This document shows positions 25,453 through 37,961 of a DNA stretch of 64,000 nt, piece after piece; the first letter of the stretch is position 1; every line of letters starts with the position of its first letter. The position numbers and the translations under genes are program-made. Under the pieces are notes generated by a model. It was not told the origin of the DNA, made no database searches, and was given only the letters and a program-made list of their open reading frames with translations. Source of the stretch: Enoplosus armatus (lineage: Eukaryota > Chordata > Actinopteri > Centrarchiformes > Enoplosidae); assembly GCF_043641665.1 (NCBI RefSeq), contig NC_092198.1, forward strand, positions 8,492,501 to 8,556,500, given 5' to 3'.

Positions 25453-26514
25453 ACTCTGGTCACGTTGGCTCGCTCTCCTCACTCCGCTCACTTCCCTGTG
25501 TCCTCCTCCTTCTTCTCGTCTTTTTTGTATTTTTTTTTTCTGTCTGGCGTCTGGTCCACTAGAGCTGTATTTAATTAGTTTCTGTTGGGTTAATTAGGGG
25601 CTAAAGTTAGGGGGTCGGACCAGAACAAAAGCGGGTCAGGCTGGACGGATGCAGGTGCTCCGGTGTGGTTGCCAGATTCCACCGTTCAGATTAAGATGGC
25701 TGCAAATTGTCTGGAGTATTGGGGAGAGAGAGAGCCACCAGTGAGTTGCAGGGGAGGAGGTTTTCCACCACATATGGGATGGCAGCTCCTTATACGCTGC
25801 ATGCTGGCGTCATTGTACTTATCATTTGATACATTTCAATATCTTTTCTTTGCGTTTTCCAAAAGAGACCACCTCATATTCACAGGATTTCAGCTCGCTT
25901 TTCATGTCTTTTCCCTCTCATATTACACTGGCACACATCACACAGGGCTCATCTAATGTATGGTGTGTGCAAGTGATGTCTTTGCCAGTCTGCTTCTCCG
26001 CTGCCATACAAGGTGCTGTGTTATATGTTCTCATTTATATATCGCTCCCAGCACTCAGTCCCTTTTTTCATCCGCGCGTGGCAGCTATACTCTCTTCCTT
26101 TTGCTTTGTTGGTTGGCTGTGTAGAATGAAAAACATGTGAGGAGGACATCAAATGGCCAATCCAGACAAGTGAAGTATACATAAAATGGGTAATTCAAGC
26201 CTGTGAAGTGTACATCAGTTGTTTAAATGTAGTGATCACGTAAATGAAACAAATGAAAACAGCAGATGTGAGACTCGAAAAGCTTCAGGCTGCAGCACTT
26301 TGAAGGCTACCTGTTTACTTATTGTGCTTTTGGCGTGTATTCACTATTGTAAAGCATATTAAAGTGGCTAACTGGAGCTTTTTTAACAGATGTATGTCAT
26401 AAATGCACTTAGATACAGACTTCTATGTGTAAGTTTGATTACAGAGAAGAGCCGAAAGAGACACAATTTGACCTTTTCTTCTATCCTGTGGAGATGAAGA
26501 GGGACCAGATGAAC

Positions 26515-27160
26515 TGATATGAGGGGAGAGGAGAGGGGAGAGAGAGAGGGCATCTCTGGCATGGCTGGAGACCCTCAGTGTGTGAGGGTCCTGGGGCCCT
26601 TTAGACAGGCGCCAGCCCAGCAGGGAGGCAGAGACAATCACGCAGCACCAGATTCAATGCACAGAGATGGAGGGATGGAGGGAGATGAGGAGACACAGAG
26701 GGGAGGGTTGAGGAAGGGGGGGGGGGGCTGGTGGGACAAAGAGCACAGTTGAGAAAGGTGGAGGACACGACAAGGAGAAGAGGAGACAGGGCCAGGTAGG
26801 AATAGAAAGAGCTGCGGAATAAAAGAGTTGAAAAGGGATGGATGGAGAGGGAGAAAACGGCAAAGTGTGGATCAAGAGGAGGTGAGAGGAGAAGGAGTAA
26901 AAGGAAGAAAGAGCAAGCTAGAGAGAGATAGCATTATTCCCTCTGTAACAGTCTTTATCACCAGCCCAGATCGTGGCGTATGAACAGTGATCCAAGTCAA
27001 CCATCTGCTGAGGCTAGATAAGCCTGGAAGAGCTGGGTATTGAGCTGTCACTCAGGGAGGAGCGCAGGAAAAGAAAGAGAGGAAGGGAGAGAGGAACAGA
27101 AGAGAAATAAAGACAGAACGGGAGAGGGAGAGACATCGAGAGGGAGGGAGGGAGGGGTCT
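26515..27160. other. Polypurine-rich region
   Basis: The plus strand is strongly enriched in G and A (GGGGAGAGG and AGGAGAAG units, with a G run near 26717-26727), most densely at 26517-26550, 26660-26935 and 27050-27155. Such strand asymmetry can form triplex-prone DNA. The open frames across it are low complexity and not credible proteins. Confidence 0.7.
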
Positions 27161-27340
27161 GTGCAAGGTAGGAAAATTCAAAGGAGAAGATTTTGTGCAG
27201 ACTGGAGAGCATCCGTCTTGTTAGAGAAAGACTTAACGTCAAATAGTTGTCCAGCCCTGTCCTGCCTAATCTTGAAATAATCCTTCAGCTAATGAGAAGA
27301 ACAATAAAACAAGGCTTTTTACTGGTTTTTATTTTCGTCA

Positions 27341-27342
<2 letters not shown>

Positions 27343-27372
<30 letters not shown>
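27343..27372. repeat. (CA)n microsatellite
   Basis: A pure CA tract followed by CA-rich sequence to about 27420 and again near 27455-27545. Confidence 0.95.
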
Positions 27373-27374
<2 letters not shown>

Positions 27375-28209
27375 CTGCACGACACACACATCCACTCACA
27401 ACGGCACTCCTCATCACACTACTGATGACATGAGGCTGTTTGTTTTCTGTCACTAACACACACACATGTCACCACGGCCAGTTAGAAGTACAAAATTAGG
27501 CTGTTTTCATTTTCTTCAAATAACTCTCTCTCTCACACACACATACACACGTTATAATGGCAAAAAAACGTGTTTGTAGGGGGGGTGTTCAGTTGATTAG
27601 ACACCTCTACTGGCGGTGAGGATCCCCTGAGTGGAAGATGGGTTACTAGTTGATTAAGCCTATGTGTAGGTGATTAAGTTAAATCCCACTTAAACATACC
27701 CCCCTAAACCACTTACTGCATAACTATGAATGACATTATGACATCCTGTAAGCGTGTGAGAAAGAGAGAGAAAGTGGGGGAAAAAGTTTAAACATTCAAT
27801 ATTGGGTGATTTGTGTCATCATTCACCTGGTTTTGCGTTTTTAAGATGTACATCCAATCCCAGCTCTGCACTTTTGGATGTGTGTTTGTGTTTATAGTGT
27901 GATACTGTGGTAGTACGGGGGCGTGAATTAAGGCCGGGAGGGGGGTCAGGCCCAAGAGTGGGGGTTAGGAGGGGATTAGCCGAGGCCAGTTGGATCATTT
28001 TACAGCCGGAGGACCCCCCCTCACCCTCTGCAGTCTCCTGGACAATGAGGATTAAACTCCTCTTGTTCCTCAACTCCGAAAAACGGCAGGACGACAAAGA
28101 CACTATTCCTCCTGGGTCCCCTGGCTGAGGCTGGGAGCTGAGGAGAGGAGGGAGGGAGGGAGGGAGTAAAGAAGAAGAGGAGGAGGAGGAGGAGGGAGGC
28201 AGGAGGAGG

Positions 28210-28490
28210 CAGGGGGTCCATCATAAAATTAATCCCTTCACAGTTTCCTCTGGGTGCAAAGTGAGATATGAGGCAGACATGTCTAATGAAACGCTACAGT
28301 CATCTAAGGGCACAGCGATAAAAGCATATATTAAACTAATGGAGCTCGTCATTAGTGCCTCTATTAAGCGGATCGAGAGGGTTGTGCTCTCCTTTGGTGA
28401 TCGGCAAGGAAGATTAATCAATACCATTAAAACGCCATCTAGTAGTCGCAATATTTAAGCTCACTTATCCATAATCCTCTGGGTTGAAAC
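28210..28490. promoter_or_regulatory. Candidate conserved enhancer upstream of otx2
   Basis: A non-repetitive block of mixed composition sits abruptly between a polypurine tract and a transposon. It contains two K50-homeodomain sites TAATCC (28230 and 28472) and several ATTA cores. Conservation is inferred from texture only. Confidence 0.3.
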
Positions 28491-28525
28491 TGTGACTAGA
28501 CTCAGTTTCTATTTGTAGTTTACAT

Positions 28526-29000
28526 TGAAGGGATATTTTGACATTTGGGAAATGTGCTTCTTCATTTTCTTGCTGAGAGTTAGGTGAGATGATCGTTACC
28601 GCTCTCATATCCGTACGGAGGCTACATCCAGGAAACGTTAGCTTAGCTTAGCATGAAGGCTGGAAACAAGGGAAATAGCTAGCCTGGCTCTGTCTAAAGG
28701 TAACACCAGTACCTCGAAAGTTTACTTGTAGCTTGTTTCATAACCTTCTGTAACACCGCAACGTGTCATTTTTACATTTCAAACTAGGTACAAGGTATGA
28801 ATTACTGAGCTTTAGCGGTGCTGATAGGCAGATTTTGGACCGAGCCAGACTAGCTGTCTCCCCTGTTCTTTACGCTAAGTTAAGCTAATTGGCTGCTGGC
28901 TGTAGCTTCATATTTATTGTACAGATATGGTATCAATCATCTTATCTAACTCTCGGCAAGAAAGCCAATAAGATCCCCAAATTTTGAACTACTCCATTAA
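28526..29000. mobile_element. Percomorph-type foldback element (MITE-like), copy 2
   Basis: Same element as at 13165. Left end TTGCTGAGAGTTAGGTGAGA, inner GCTAGCCTGGCTCTGTC, inverted GAGCCAGACTAGCTGTCTCC, and right end ACTCTCGGCAAGAAAGCC. It is diverged, so the insertion is old. Confidence 0.8.
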
Positions 29001-29029
29001 TTAGTGAGTTTTAGGCTGATTATGTAACC

Positions 29030-29120
29030 AACAGACAGAGCTGGACTAGCAGTTACCCTCTGTTTCCAGTCTTTAGCTAACCATCATCTGTCCCAAACTG
29101 TCAAACTATTCCTTCAAAAT
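29030..29120. mobile_element. Extra right-arm fragment of the foldback element
   Basis: Directly after copy 2, a second partial right arm appears (TTTCCAGTCTTTAGCTAA, then AACTATTCCTTCAAAA). It indicates a tandem or nested older insertion. Confidence 0.55.
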
Positions 29121-30419
29121 GACATCGTATGACACAAATAGTGGCCACAGTGTGTCAGTTGGGCGCTCTGAGGACAAAAAGTACTCCAAGCTTAGTAAAT
29201 TGAAAGATAAATCTTGTGTAAAAGCCCAGTGTTGAGCAGTGTGTGATCATAGCCTGAGGCATGGTGATTAAGGATCTGTATGTGGCAGAGTGTCCACCCT
29301 GGGACACACTAGTGGGCTCAGTATGTGGCAGAGTGTCAGGCTTATGGAAGGAGACGGATTTGGTTGCCCTCAGTCTTTTACTGAAACAACGACTATTGCT
29401 TATAGGGACAGAGGACAAAGGTAATATTTTTGATGTTGTGATGCTGAGAATCAAATTTACTGGTCAACATCCAATTGAGAGGGACGATAAAAGAAGACGA
29501 CAAAAGAAACAGAAGTCCACTGGTTTTAATCTAAGAAAAGAAATGAGGGTGTCAATAAAGGAACGTAAAGAGAGGAGTGAAAGAGAGAGCAGAGGAGGAG
29601 GGCGAGGAGCACAACAGAACCAGGGGGAGTTAGAGGAGAGAGGAGAGCAGAGGAGGGGCCTTTCATACAAAAAAAGGCTCTTTTACTTATAGAAGAAGAA
29701 AAAAGAGCAAAAGAAAAGCTTCTTCTCGCCTCCTGGACGCAGTGTCAAACCCAATCAGTGTCTGGTCTGGCAGTGCTGCTCGTCTCCCAGGCACCGGCTC
29801 ACAATGGAGGCGAGCCTCGGCCGCCACACCTCTCACTTCCAATCTGCGTCCTCCAGGACGGGCCTGAGAGCAGGGGGCCGCGGGGAGGGACAACAATGCA
29901 CCTCAAATGTTCAAATTCTCATAAAAAATCCCACTGTGGTGAGAATTGGATTAACTAGTAAAAGTTAAAAAGAAAAAACACTTCTCAAGTATCTTTAGAT
30001 CAGTTCATGTTGATTTGGACAGTTAATATCACTTTTTTATTGTGAAGACGCTGGCGTAAGTGTGGCTTAGGATAAACGGCTGGGTGTAGGTAGTTATTGT
30101 TCTTGAAGATTTTCGACACAGGTGGAAAGAATGGGACTTAGTGTCAGGGGGTATATACGTAAAGCCAAACACAAACATGGATAAACTGCTCGACGATTAC
30201 AACGACCAACAATCCCTGAGCTGTGGAGTCCCGCGCTAATAAACGTGAGCAACAAGACTTGATCCTTAAAAACCTCGCCACTCAAAAAAAAAAATGTCTA
30301 TCTTGAATAGACACCCCCTAAATCGTATTGTTGAGCAAATCCTGTATTAAAAAGGAAAGAGTTACTCTGCATTTATACTCCTGAAGACTTTAGTTAAGCC
30401 AGTGCCTCTGCCACTTTGC
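29121..30419. other. Non-coding interval with a GA-rich stretch
   Basis: A polypurine stretch lies at about 29560-29720 and mixed sequence elsewhere. The plus-strand open frame over it is Arg/Glu/Gly low complexity and not credible. No gene is seen. Confidence 0.5.
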
Positions 30420-30720
30420 AGCGCGGGCTTCATCGAGCCTGAGTAAATCCGTCTCTCAATGGCGATTGGCTGAAGCCGAAGGGGCCATCTTTTTCACACG
30501 CTTCCTCACTCACTGCCCCCCCCCATCCAGCCCCTCTCGGCTAGTGTTTACCCGTCACCAAACAATGGATGGTTACTGGCAATTAAACAGCATTTTCCGA
30601 GGAATCCGTGGCACTGGTCTAATGGCATTACTGTTGGATGATTCAATCCTTGAATAGTCAACAGGATTTTGCCTCTCACCAGGAAAATACTGCTTCATCG
30701 AATTACCCGTATTACATAGA
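30420..30720. promoter_or_regulatory. Candidate conserved enhancer with SOX-type site
   Basis: Non-repetitive block with an inverted CCAAT (GATTGGC near 30463), a SOX-type AACAATGG at 30561-30568 and a nearby CAATTAAA homeodomain core. The texture resembles conserved non-coding elements near developmental genes. Confidence 0.3.
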
Positions 30721-31079
30721 TTTACCCAAAGCTTATGATTCAGGGTTCACAGATTACTGCTCTTCTAAAGATGGCGGCAGAAAGGAGTGATAGGCCAGGA
30801 GAGAGATGACTCCAACGCCTCAAAGCCGGCCGCCGCTTTCACTGGCACGCTCTTACCCCAAAAGGCTAAAGCAGACTGAGGGTTTATCCAAAAACCTTTG
30901 CAGATTTAGAGAGATTATTAATTTACCTGAATGCAAAGGCTTCTTTTCTTTCATTGTTCTTTGCGTTTTGGACTTGGACTTTAACATGAGATGATGCAAG
31001 TCTTGAAAGGTGGTTTACACATTTACAGTCACACACACACATAAACACACAAACATATAGGAGCCAAACTGCACATTGT

Positions 31080-31790
31080 GCCCTTTGACCTTCCACGGGT
31101 CGAGTCGGGCTGGGCAGCTAGGGGGAACCAGGAAGACCGGCCAAGTCCATTATCTCACAATGAAGGGCTAATTACTGGGCCTGCAAGCCTCAAATCACAC
31201 GGCAGCAGACTGCCTGTCTCTGTCCTCCGCTCACCCAACATCTTAATTGCTCTTTTATTCTCTCTCTGTTTTTACAGTGCCTCTCTCCCCGACTCGCTCC
31301 TTCTCTCGCCTCAGCCATTTCACACATAAAAGCAAGATGCTAATTGCCTGCTATGGAAATATTGGGCCTGTGATTAGCCAGGCAGAAGGCTTGGCTGGCC
31401 TATGTTTTTCCCTGTCTGTATGAGGGAGTGTCGAGCCAGCACGCCGGGCGTAGAAATAGGAAACTGCGGTCGTCTGTGGTGAAAGGAAATTCATTTTTCT
31501 GTCTTTAACAAGCGGGGCATGGTTGAAAGTGTGAGAATTGTCATTGTGCTCCAGTGGCAATTTGTCAGACTGCTATGTTGGTGAAATGTTGATAGAAAAT
31601 CCGCTTGAACAAAATTACAGGAAAATTGGTTCAGCTGCTTTTAGGCAGAGTTGGAATATTGTTATCATTAGCATTGACATTATTATGAGACTAATTATTT
31701 TGCCCCATTATTTAAATATCTGGACCATCGGACTGGATTACTTACTAACCGTCAGGTTGGTGCACATGATTGGTTGATGGATTTATTATC
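31080..31790. promoter_or_regulatory. Candidate conserved enhancer block, homeodomain-site rich
   Basis: About 700 bp without simple repeats, apart from a pyrimidine-rich stretch near 31245-31320. It contains GCTAATTAC, GCTAATTGC, TGATTAGCC and TTAATTGC cores and GGATTA at 31735. Open frames here are short and unlike any protein I know. Confidence 0.3.
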
Positions 31791-33440
31791 CAGGTATTGT
31801 GTTTTTATCTATGATGAGTAATTTACCCAAACCCTCATTGTGTTCTCCTTCCTGACCCTGACTTATTATCTCAATCTGTAGGTAATTTACTAATAATGGC
31901 CACACATAATCATCTAACAAGACAACGGGGCTTAGTCTTAATAGACTCCATCTTGAGATACATATACATATGGAAACGAGACCCAGTGGGGGAATTTGCT
32001 TCAGCTTCTGCTGTAGATAACTGTGCCCTCTAACCTACTTGTTTTCTGAAGAATCGTACCTTTTACGAACCATATTTTTTCAGTTTCAATGAGGAACTGG
32101 CCAACTTTAACCCATCTGTGACTTCAGTCTCTTCTTTCATCAGGAAAGAAAGTAAAAAATCATCTCGAAATACAATTCTCTAAGTGTGCATGTACTGTGT
32201 GATTATATTTATTTCTCAAATTATTTCCATTACCAGTGAAACAAACCATAGCAAGCAGCAAATTTAATTTAGTTACAAGGTTACAGGGAGAAGAGAGGGG
32301 AAGGTGGGAAATAGAGGAGACAACATATAAAATGAGGAGAAATAAGTGTATAACCGACACAAGTAAAAATTATAATATCAAGAAACAGCCATTACAATAC
32401 AAAATTACAATTACAATAACCATACAAGCAAACAAACAAAAAATTATGCATTTTAAAGATGTGCTGATTTGGCTTCTCTGAGACTTGCACCTGCTATTAC
32501 AATGCCTCCTTGGTAATCTTTAGTTCTTTTCCTTACACTTCAGATGTTAGCAGGTTATTTTAGTAACTTTTCGTCTTTCAGAGTCACCTGCCATTTGACC
32601 TCAGCCTTGTCCCAGTACCAAACCAAAGCTTTTTGAGAACCTTGGCGGATATTGAAATGCTCTTTCAGACACTTTTTCTTTGCAGTGGTCCCCCAAGGCC
32701 TTTGTCCAAGAAGTTGGAAAAGATGGAGAAGGGAAGAGAGCCTGGTTTTCCCAACGACGGGAGCAGTGGAGTGTTTGGGCAGGGCAGTGATTGGTGGTGG
32801 GGGAAGGTTTGGGGGCCAGGAGGGGTGCAGGTCGGCTGTTCAAAGGCTGGCTTTTTGCATTGTTGGTCAGTTGGGGATTAAGGTCCTCTGTGCAGCAGAA
32901 TAGCCCCTCTAATTAAAAAGGATAAGAAGGCAGAAAAATAGCGAGAGGCACGGGAGGAAGCAAAGAGAGAGGGAGAGGGGAGAGCAAATTTGCAGAGAAA
33001 AGAAAGAAAAGAAAAACTGTTTTCAGTGTCACTCCTGCAGCCGTGCCCATCGATTCAGACTGGATTAACTTTACACTCCTCCTCCCTATTTCTCTCTGTC
33101 ACTCTCTCCTCCAATCTCTTTCTGTCATTCTTTCTATCTTGCAATTTCCGAGCTTTGTTCTCCACATGCACTTTATTCTCTTGAAAGTACAGCTAAACAA
33201 CGTATTCAAAGCATTTAGATGGACCTCAAAAAAAGTTACATCTGTATATTTTTGGCAGTAATCTCTGTACAAAACATTGATTGGTGCAGCTCCAAACTCA
33301 GCTCAGTCATTTCAAAAATACTTTTAACTATTCTCAGCTAAACTAAAACCAGACAAATGTTCATTCTGTTGCAGGTTTGCGATGAATGAATTTGTATGCA
33401 AGGTGACATTTTGCTGTATGAACCCAGCCACTTGCAACAG

Positions 33441-33444
<4 letters not shown>

Positions 33445-33517
<73 letters not shown>
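33445..33517. repeat. (TG)n microsatellite
   Basis: A 73-bp nearly pure TG tract, one of the longest in the window. Between 31800 and this tract I see no gene. Confidence 0.97.
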
Positions 33518-33520
<3 letters not shown>

Positions 33521-33718
33521 TGTGCTGCCCAGTATTTGCCGTCATCAGAATGTGAATAGAGGGGCTGTGTGCTGTGCCCCCCAGATGCTGGCTGACAGTA
33601 GGTGGGCTGTTTGCCGTGGGGATGCCAGGTTGTGTTTTTGTTTGGCCCTCCTCTGTCCCGCCTGCCTCCCTCCCCTTGCCCGGTGGGAGGTCCAGGTCTC
33701 CCGGGGCCAGTCCCTGCT

Positions 33719-33775
33719 GACCAATACCCAGGTATGAGGCCTCTCAGTTTGGCTAACACTAGCCGCAGGCCGCGG
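33719..33775 (+). repeat. Local direct repeat, unit A
   Basis: Contains CCAATACCCAGGTATGA followed by GGCCTCTCAGTT, found again 786 bp downstream with one mismatch in 29 bases. Confidence 0.8.
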
Positions 33776-34504
33776 GAGGTTAACGAGGTACCAGCAGGGA
33801 CAAGACATTCAACCCTCCCATGGGCAAACCACAAGTGGTGGATGTATCTCAATGAAGGGCATGAATATGATATGATGTGAGCCCTGCGATAGTGGGCACA
33901 TAGGGGGTTAAATGGTAATAATACTGCAGGTGCAATATAAAACACACTACACTGATACGTAGCTATCAAACCAAGTAAATTTATAGCAAAGAGTCTGTCA
34001 GCTGGCCGCCTGCTGACGTGCAAATTGACCAACAGGTCAATGAGACCTTTGAGGAATCGGAGAGCAGGAAAGGGCAAAATGGAGGAAGCTAGCTATCATA
34101 GCTTTTTATCTGTGTTGCAACATCCAGTTTTATTTAACGCTCCTCTGCCAGACACTAAAAAAGCATGTTTTTTATTCAGTTATGAGACAGAAATTAGTTA
34201 AAGAAATACAGCTGTTGAATAAAGAGTGTTAACTTATTGTTTCATGAACGACCTAATTCCCTTGGAAAGCTTTTTTTTTGCCTGAATCAAATGATGTACA
34301 GGAAGAAAGAACAAAATGCAAGGAGGGAGTAAACGGTACTGTACAGAGAAAATAGAGAGAAGGTTAGAGAGCTTCTATGAATGACTAGCGCTAATGTGCT
34401 CTCTGTTACCTCGCCAGCTACAGTAGTAAACTAGAAAGACGTCTCTTGAATAAACTGTGTAACCTTATTGTCTCATTAGCAACCAGGCTAAAAGCTAGCC
34501 GGCT

Positions 34505-34565
34505 AACCAATACCCAGGTATGAAGCCTCTCAGTTAGTTAGTTAACTAACTAGCCCTGCAACTAG
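34505..34565 (+). repeat. Local direct repeat, unit B
   Basis: Second copy of the unit at 33719. Weaker similarity extends about 30 bp further (CTAACTAGCCCTGCA against CTAACACTAGCCGCA). Confidence 0.8.
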
Positions 34566-34954
34566 TCCCCACATCAACATGCTTCCATCTCTGTCTGGTG
34601 TGTCTGTTGTTGTCCTCAGAAACACCTGCTGTCCGAAGCTCATGCAGACTCTTCGGTTAATACCGTAATTCAATATCCATGGACGCTCATTTTGGTTTGT
34701 TGTAGAATCATCAATGCATGTATCGCTTCCTCCGCCATGCCTATCAATAAATCTATCAATGTGATGGCCGTGCAGATGGCAAAAATCAAGCTGTCATAAT
34801 GTCCAATACAGTTCTGTGTGTGTGTCAGTGTGTAACAGATGGGGTCGGTTGAGTGGGCCAAGTCATTGATTTGACCTTGAGATGGACAGCTCATGTGAAC
34901 TGAAATGGTTGATGCAAAAACTGAGGATCCAATAATATTGAGCACTACCATGAT

Positions 34955-34998
<44 letters not shown>
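34955..34998. repeat. (GATA)n microsatellite
   Basis: Eleven consecutive GATA units. Confidence 0.97.
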
Positions 34999-35239
34999 CT
35001 GCTATGCCCCTTTGAAAAGTAAATCAAAAGGTTATGGAGATATACAGTGATAAAGGTCAAAAGACCTGTTATAACAAAAGGTAAATTACATGCATTCTGA
35101 GCCACAAACACTGAAAACAAGAACCCTTTTCCAATACTTTGCATTTGAAATGAATACATATAATGAAACCAGATAGCCTACTCTTGATTCATCACTTTTC
35201 AAAATAGATATGAGACTATATCACTATAGGTTATAAATA

Positions 35240-35735
35240 TTGTATGCCAAATGTGAATTTAGAAGAAGATTTAAGAGATCCCATGGCCACAAAGGATTCT
35301 TCAGATTTTTGCTATCATGTCACCATATTAACCAGTCCTGCAGAGCAAACAAAAGGCTGCTGGAGGAGAGAGGAGGCAGCACATCATACCTCCCTCATGC
35401 CAGCCAGTATTATCCAGCGCTCCGTGAGAGAGTCGTATCTCAGTCCCACGATTCTTAGCCTTCAATTCGTCTCCCTAACAGCAGGAGAAACCGTGACTTC
35501 GTCAATTGGCCCGCAGACAGGGGGAGGGCATATTGCCACAGACATTAACAAGCGACTTCACCTTTTCACAACCACGGCCCCGTTTAGCTGAAACGCTCCC
35601 CAGGGCTATTAGATATTTTCCGATGAATTATATATCAGAGCTGAAGATGAAAGGACTCCGCGTGAGCCAAGAACATCGCTGTGGGACAACAAGGGGACCA
35701 GACACTCAAGCCCGGTTAGGCTGTTTGTTTTAGTG
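35240..35735. promoter_or_regulatory. Candidate conserved enhancer upstream of otx2
   Basis: About 500 bp of mixed-composition, repeat-free sequence bounded by AT-rich DNA. It contains GTCAATTGGCC, CATATTAACC and CAGACATTAACAAG. Several short overlapping frames are open, but none reads as a known protein. Confidence 0.25.
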
Positions 35736-36714
35736 TGATCGCTGAGGGAGAACGGGAAAACTCCACTTACAGTAACACTGCACGCGAAGAGGGATTTTCA
35801 AAAAGTCTTTTAAATGACCAAAATCAAATCACAATATTAACAATATAGTCGTTTCCTTTAAATTTCGCTCCAATTTTCTGACTTCACGTAGCTGCACTGA
35901 ATCAATGATAACGACAAATTCCATAAATGCTGTAAATGAGTTTCTATAGAGTCCATAGTCTTTAGTCTAAAAGGTCGTATTGATTTTAGTCTCGTCTAAG
36001 AACCCAGCAGCCTCACAGTCTGTTCATCTGGCATGTAGACTCCTAATTAGTTCTCTAACCTGCTGCTTGTTTGGGAGCATCAATCGAAACCTTCAGTCGG
36101 GGCTGCCGAGGCCAAAGTTTTGTCAACATGGAATGAAACCTGTTTAAATTATTGCATTTACACTGATCTGGGACAACTGGATTCGAGCACTGACAGATCA
36201 GAGCAGAATGAGCTCCATTGATAATAAAAAAAATTATAATTTATCAAGTGGCTCAACAGAGAAGTGGTGTACAGCTTCAGGGGCCACCATTTTTTTTCTT
36301 AAATCTCCTTAGAGATGTACATAAAGTCAAAATGTGAGTTATTTTCACCTCTCGCAACAAAACACTGCTTCAGTTTTTCTTGCTCAGCTTATTTTGACAA
36401 ATAAGTCTGCAAGCTGCAGCTCAGAAGAGCTCCATGCAGGTGCTCGGCCCTGATTGGTTGCTCTCGGTCAACGCACCACACCTATATGGGCATCTCTAAA
36501 CACTTGTTCTCCAACTGAAAATAAAATGTAGACGCAATTATTAATGCTGAGAGGGGTGTCTATAACATGTTCTTTGTTTTTAAATGATAAAGACGTGGTA
36601 GCACAGTATCGTCAGGGGGAGCAGCGGTGCTTTGGAGCTGATGTTGCCACCACCAGGCCACTTTTACTCCAGCTGCTGCATCCTCTCACACCTCTGCCCA
36701 TCATATTTTCTCTC

Positions 36715-36898
36715 ATTTCCATTGGCTGCTAAAATTCCTCGCGGTCTCTCTCTCCCTGCATAAATACCGAGCATCTCTTAGTATTATCCGCATCCAACAA
36801 GATTACCCGGGAGGAAACTAATCAAAGCCGCTTGATATAACCAGTCTGCGCCGCCGAGAGAGGGCGTTTAGAAAAAGACGTTTTAAAAAACAATTTAA
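36715..36898 (+). promoter_or_regulatory. otx2: Possible distal otx2 promoter and first exon
   Basis: An inverted CCAAT (CCATTGGC, near 36719) lies about 40 bp before a TATA-like CATAAATAC (36759-36767). About 130 bp further is a consensus splice donor, AATTTAA|GTAAGTGG (exon end 36898). This would give an untranslated exon of roughly 105 bp spliced to the exon holding the otx2 ATG. Mammalian OTX2 uses several alternative 5' exons, so this is plausible but unproven. Confidence 0.35.
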
Positions 36899-37641
36899 GT
36901 AAGTGGTTTATTTAACTTTCGCTGTTTAAGCAGGCTGATATTTGTATAGATGAATTCAAGTGGGAAGGTTTTGATTTGAATCGCATTCTAAAAGCGTGCG
37001 GTGGAAATGCAGATAGCCTACAGGGAGATAATTGGGTAGGCGTGCTTTGAAACTTCTCTGTGGGCTGCACGTTCGGAGCAAAGGGGCATTCAACCGATTA
37101 ATAGCAGGCCGGTGGAGCAGTGCACAACTTCAGATAATACACTCCAACTGCTGCCTGTTAGACTACAGACTCCGGCCGTATTCAGCCATGCAGAGAAAGG
37201 AGGGGAAACCCACCTAAAGTCAAGTTGTAGGTTGACAGGATTTTTTTTTTAATCTTCAATCACATTAAATTCATAGTAAATGTTCTAGTTTATAATCAAA
37301 CTGTTGGCTATAACATAAGCTATTAGAAGAAACTCTGTAAACGGAAATACATTTTATTTTATTTATTTTAGAAAATAAAGTTAAATGTTGATTTGCATAA
37401 TAATCAGAACTTGAATTTTAATTTTAATTGGTGAATTTTATTATTATTATCATTACATTTTGACGATAGAGCTTCTGCAAAATGTTTTAAAAAATCAATT
37501 GTTCACGAGGCCACTGGACCGAAGCAATAATCATAATGATAATAATAGTTTTAAAGGTCCGTATGAACGTGCATGTGTCAGTTTGGGAAAGTGAGTTGTA
37601 GGGTTGGTTGTGCTGGGGTTAAGGGGTGTAGGGGGGCGCGC

Positions 37642-37665
37642 GGGGGGGGGGGGGGGGGGGGGGGG
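37642..37665. repeat. Poly-G tract
   Basis: An uninterrupted run of about 24 G, preceded by GGGGGGCGCGC. It is a G-quadruplex-prone sequence between the two candidate otx2 first exons. Confidence 0.95.
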
Positions 37666-37961
37666 TTGGTTGTCTGGCAGTCAGCTGGTCTGATAAATAC
37701 AATGCCGGTCTTTGTTTTATTTTCGTGACGCAGAAAATTAAGGAGGCCTGAATGCGGAGTCGTGGCTGGCGTCCTGTAATCAGGCCAGCGCGTGCCGTCC
37801 GGATTATCTCGTTAATTTCTTACAGAAAGACGAAGAAGGAAAAAAATCTCTTGTAGCCAATAATAATTAATGGCTGGGCAGGGTATTTATTATTGAACGG
37901 ATGTGGAGCAACCGGTAGCCGGGGGTGAAAAAAAGTGACAGATTGAGTATTGGAGTGGCCG

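Noticed and set aside
29261..29692. A 143-codon plus-strand frame
   Set aside because: Its second half is Arg/Glu/Gly low complexity from a polypurine tract and no splice structure or family is visible.
33361..34077. A 238-codon minus-strand open frame, the third longest in the window
   Set aside because: Its C-terminal part is a His-Thr run encoded by the (TG)n microsatellite, and the rest has no family resemblance or exon structure.
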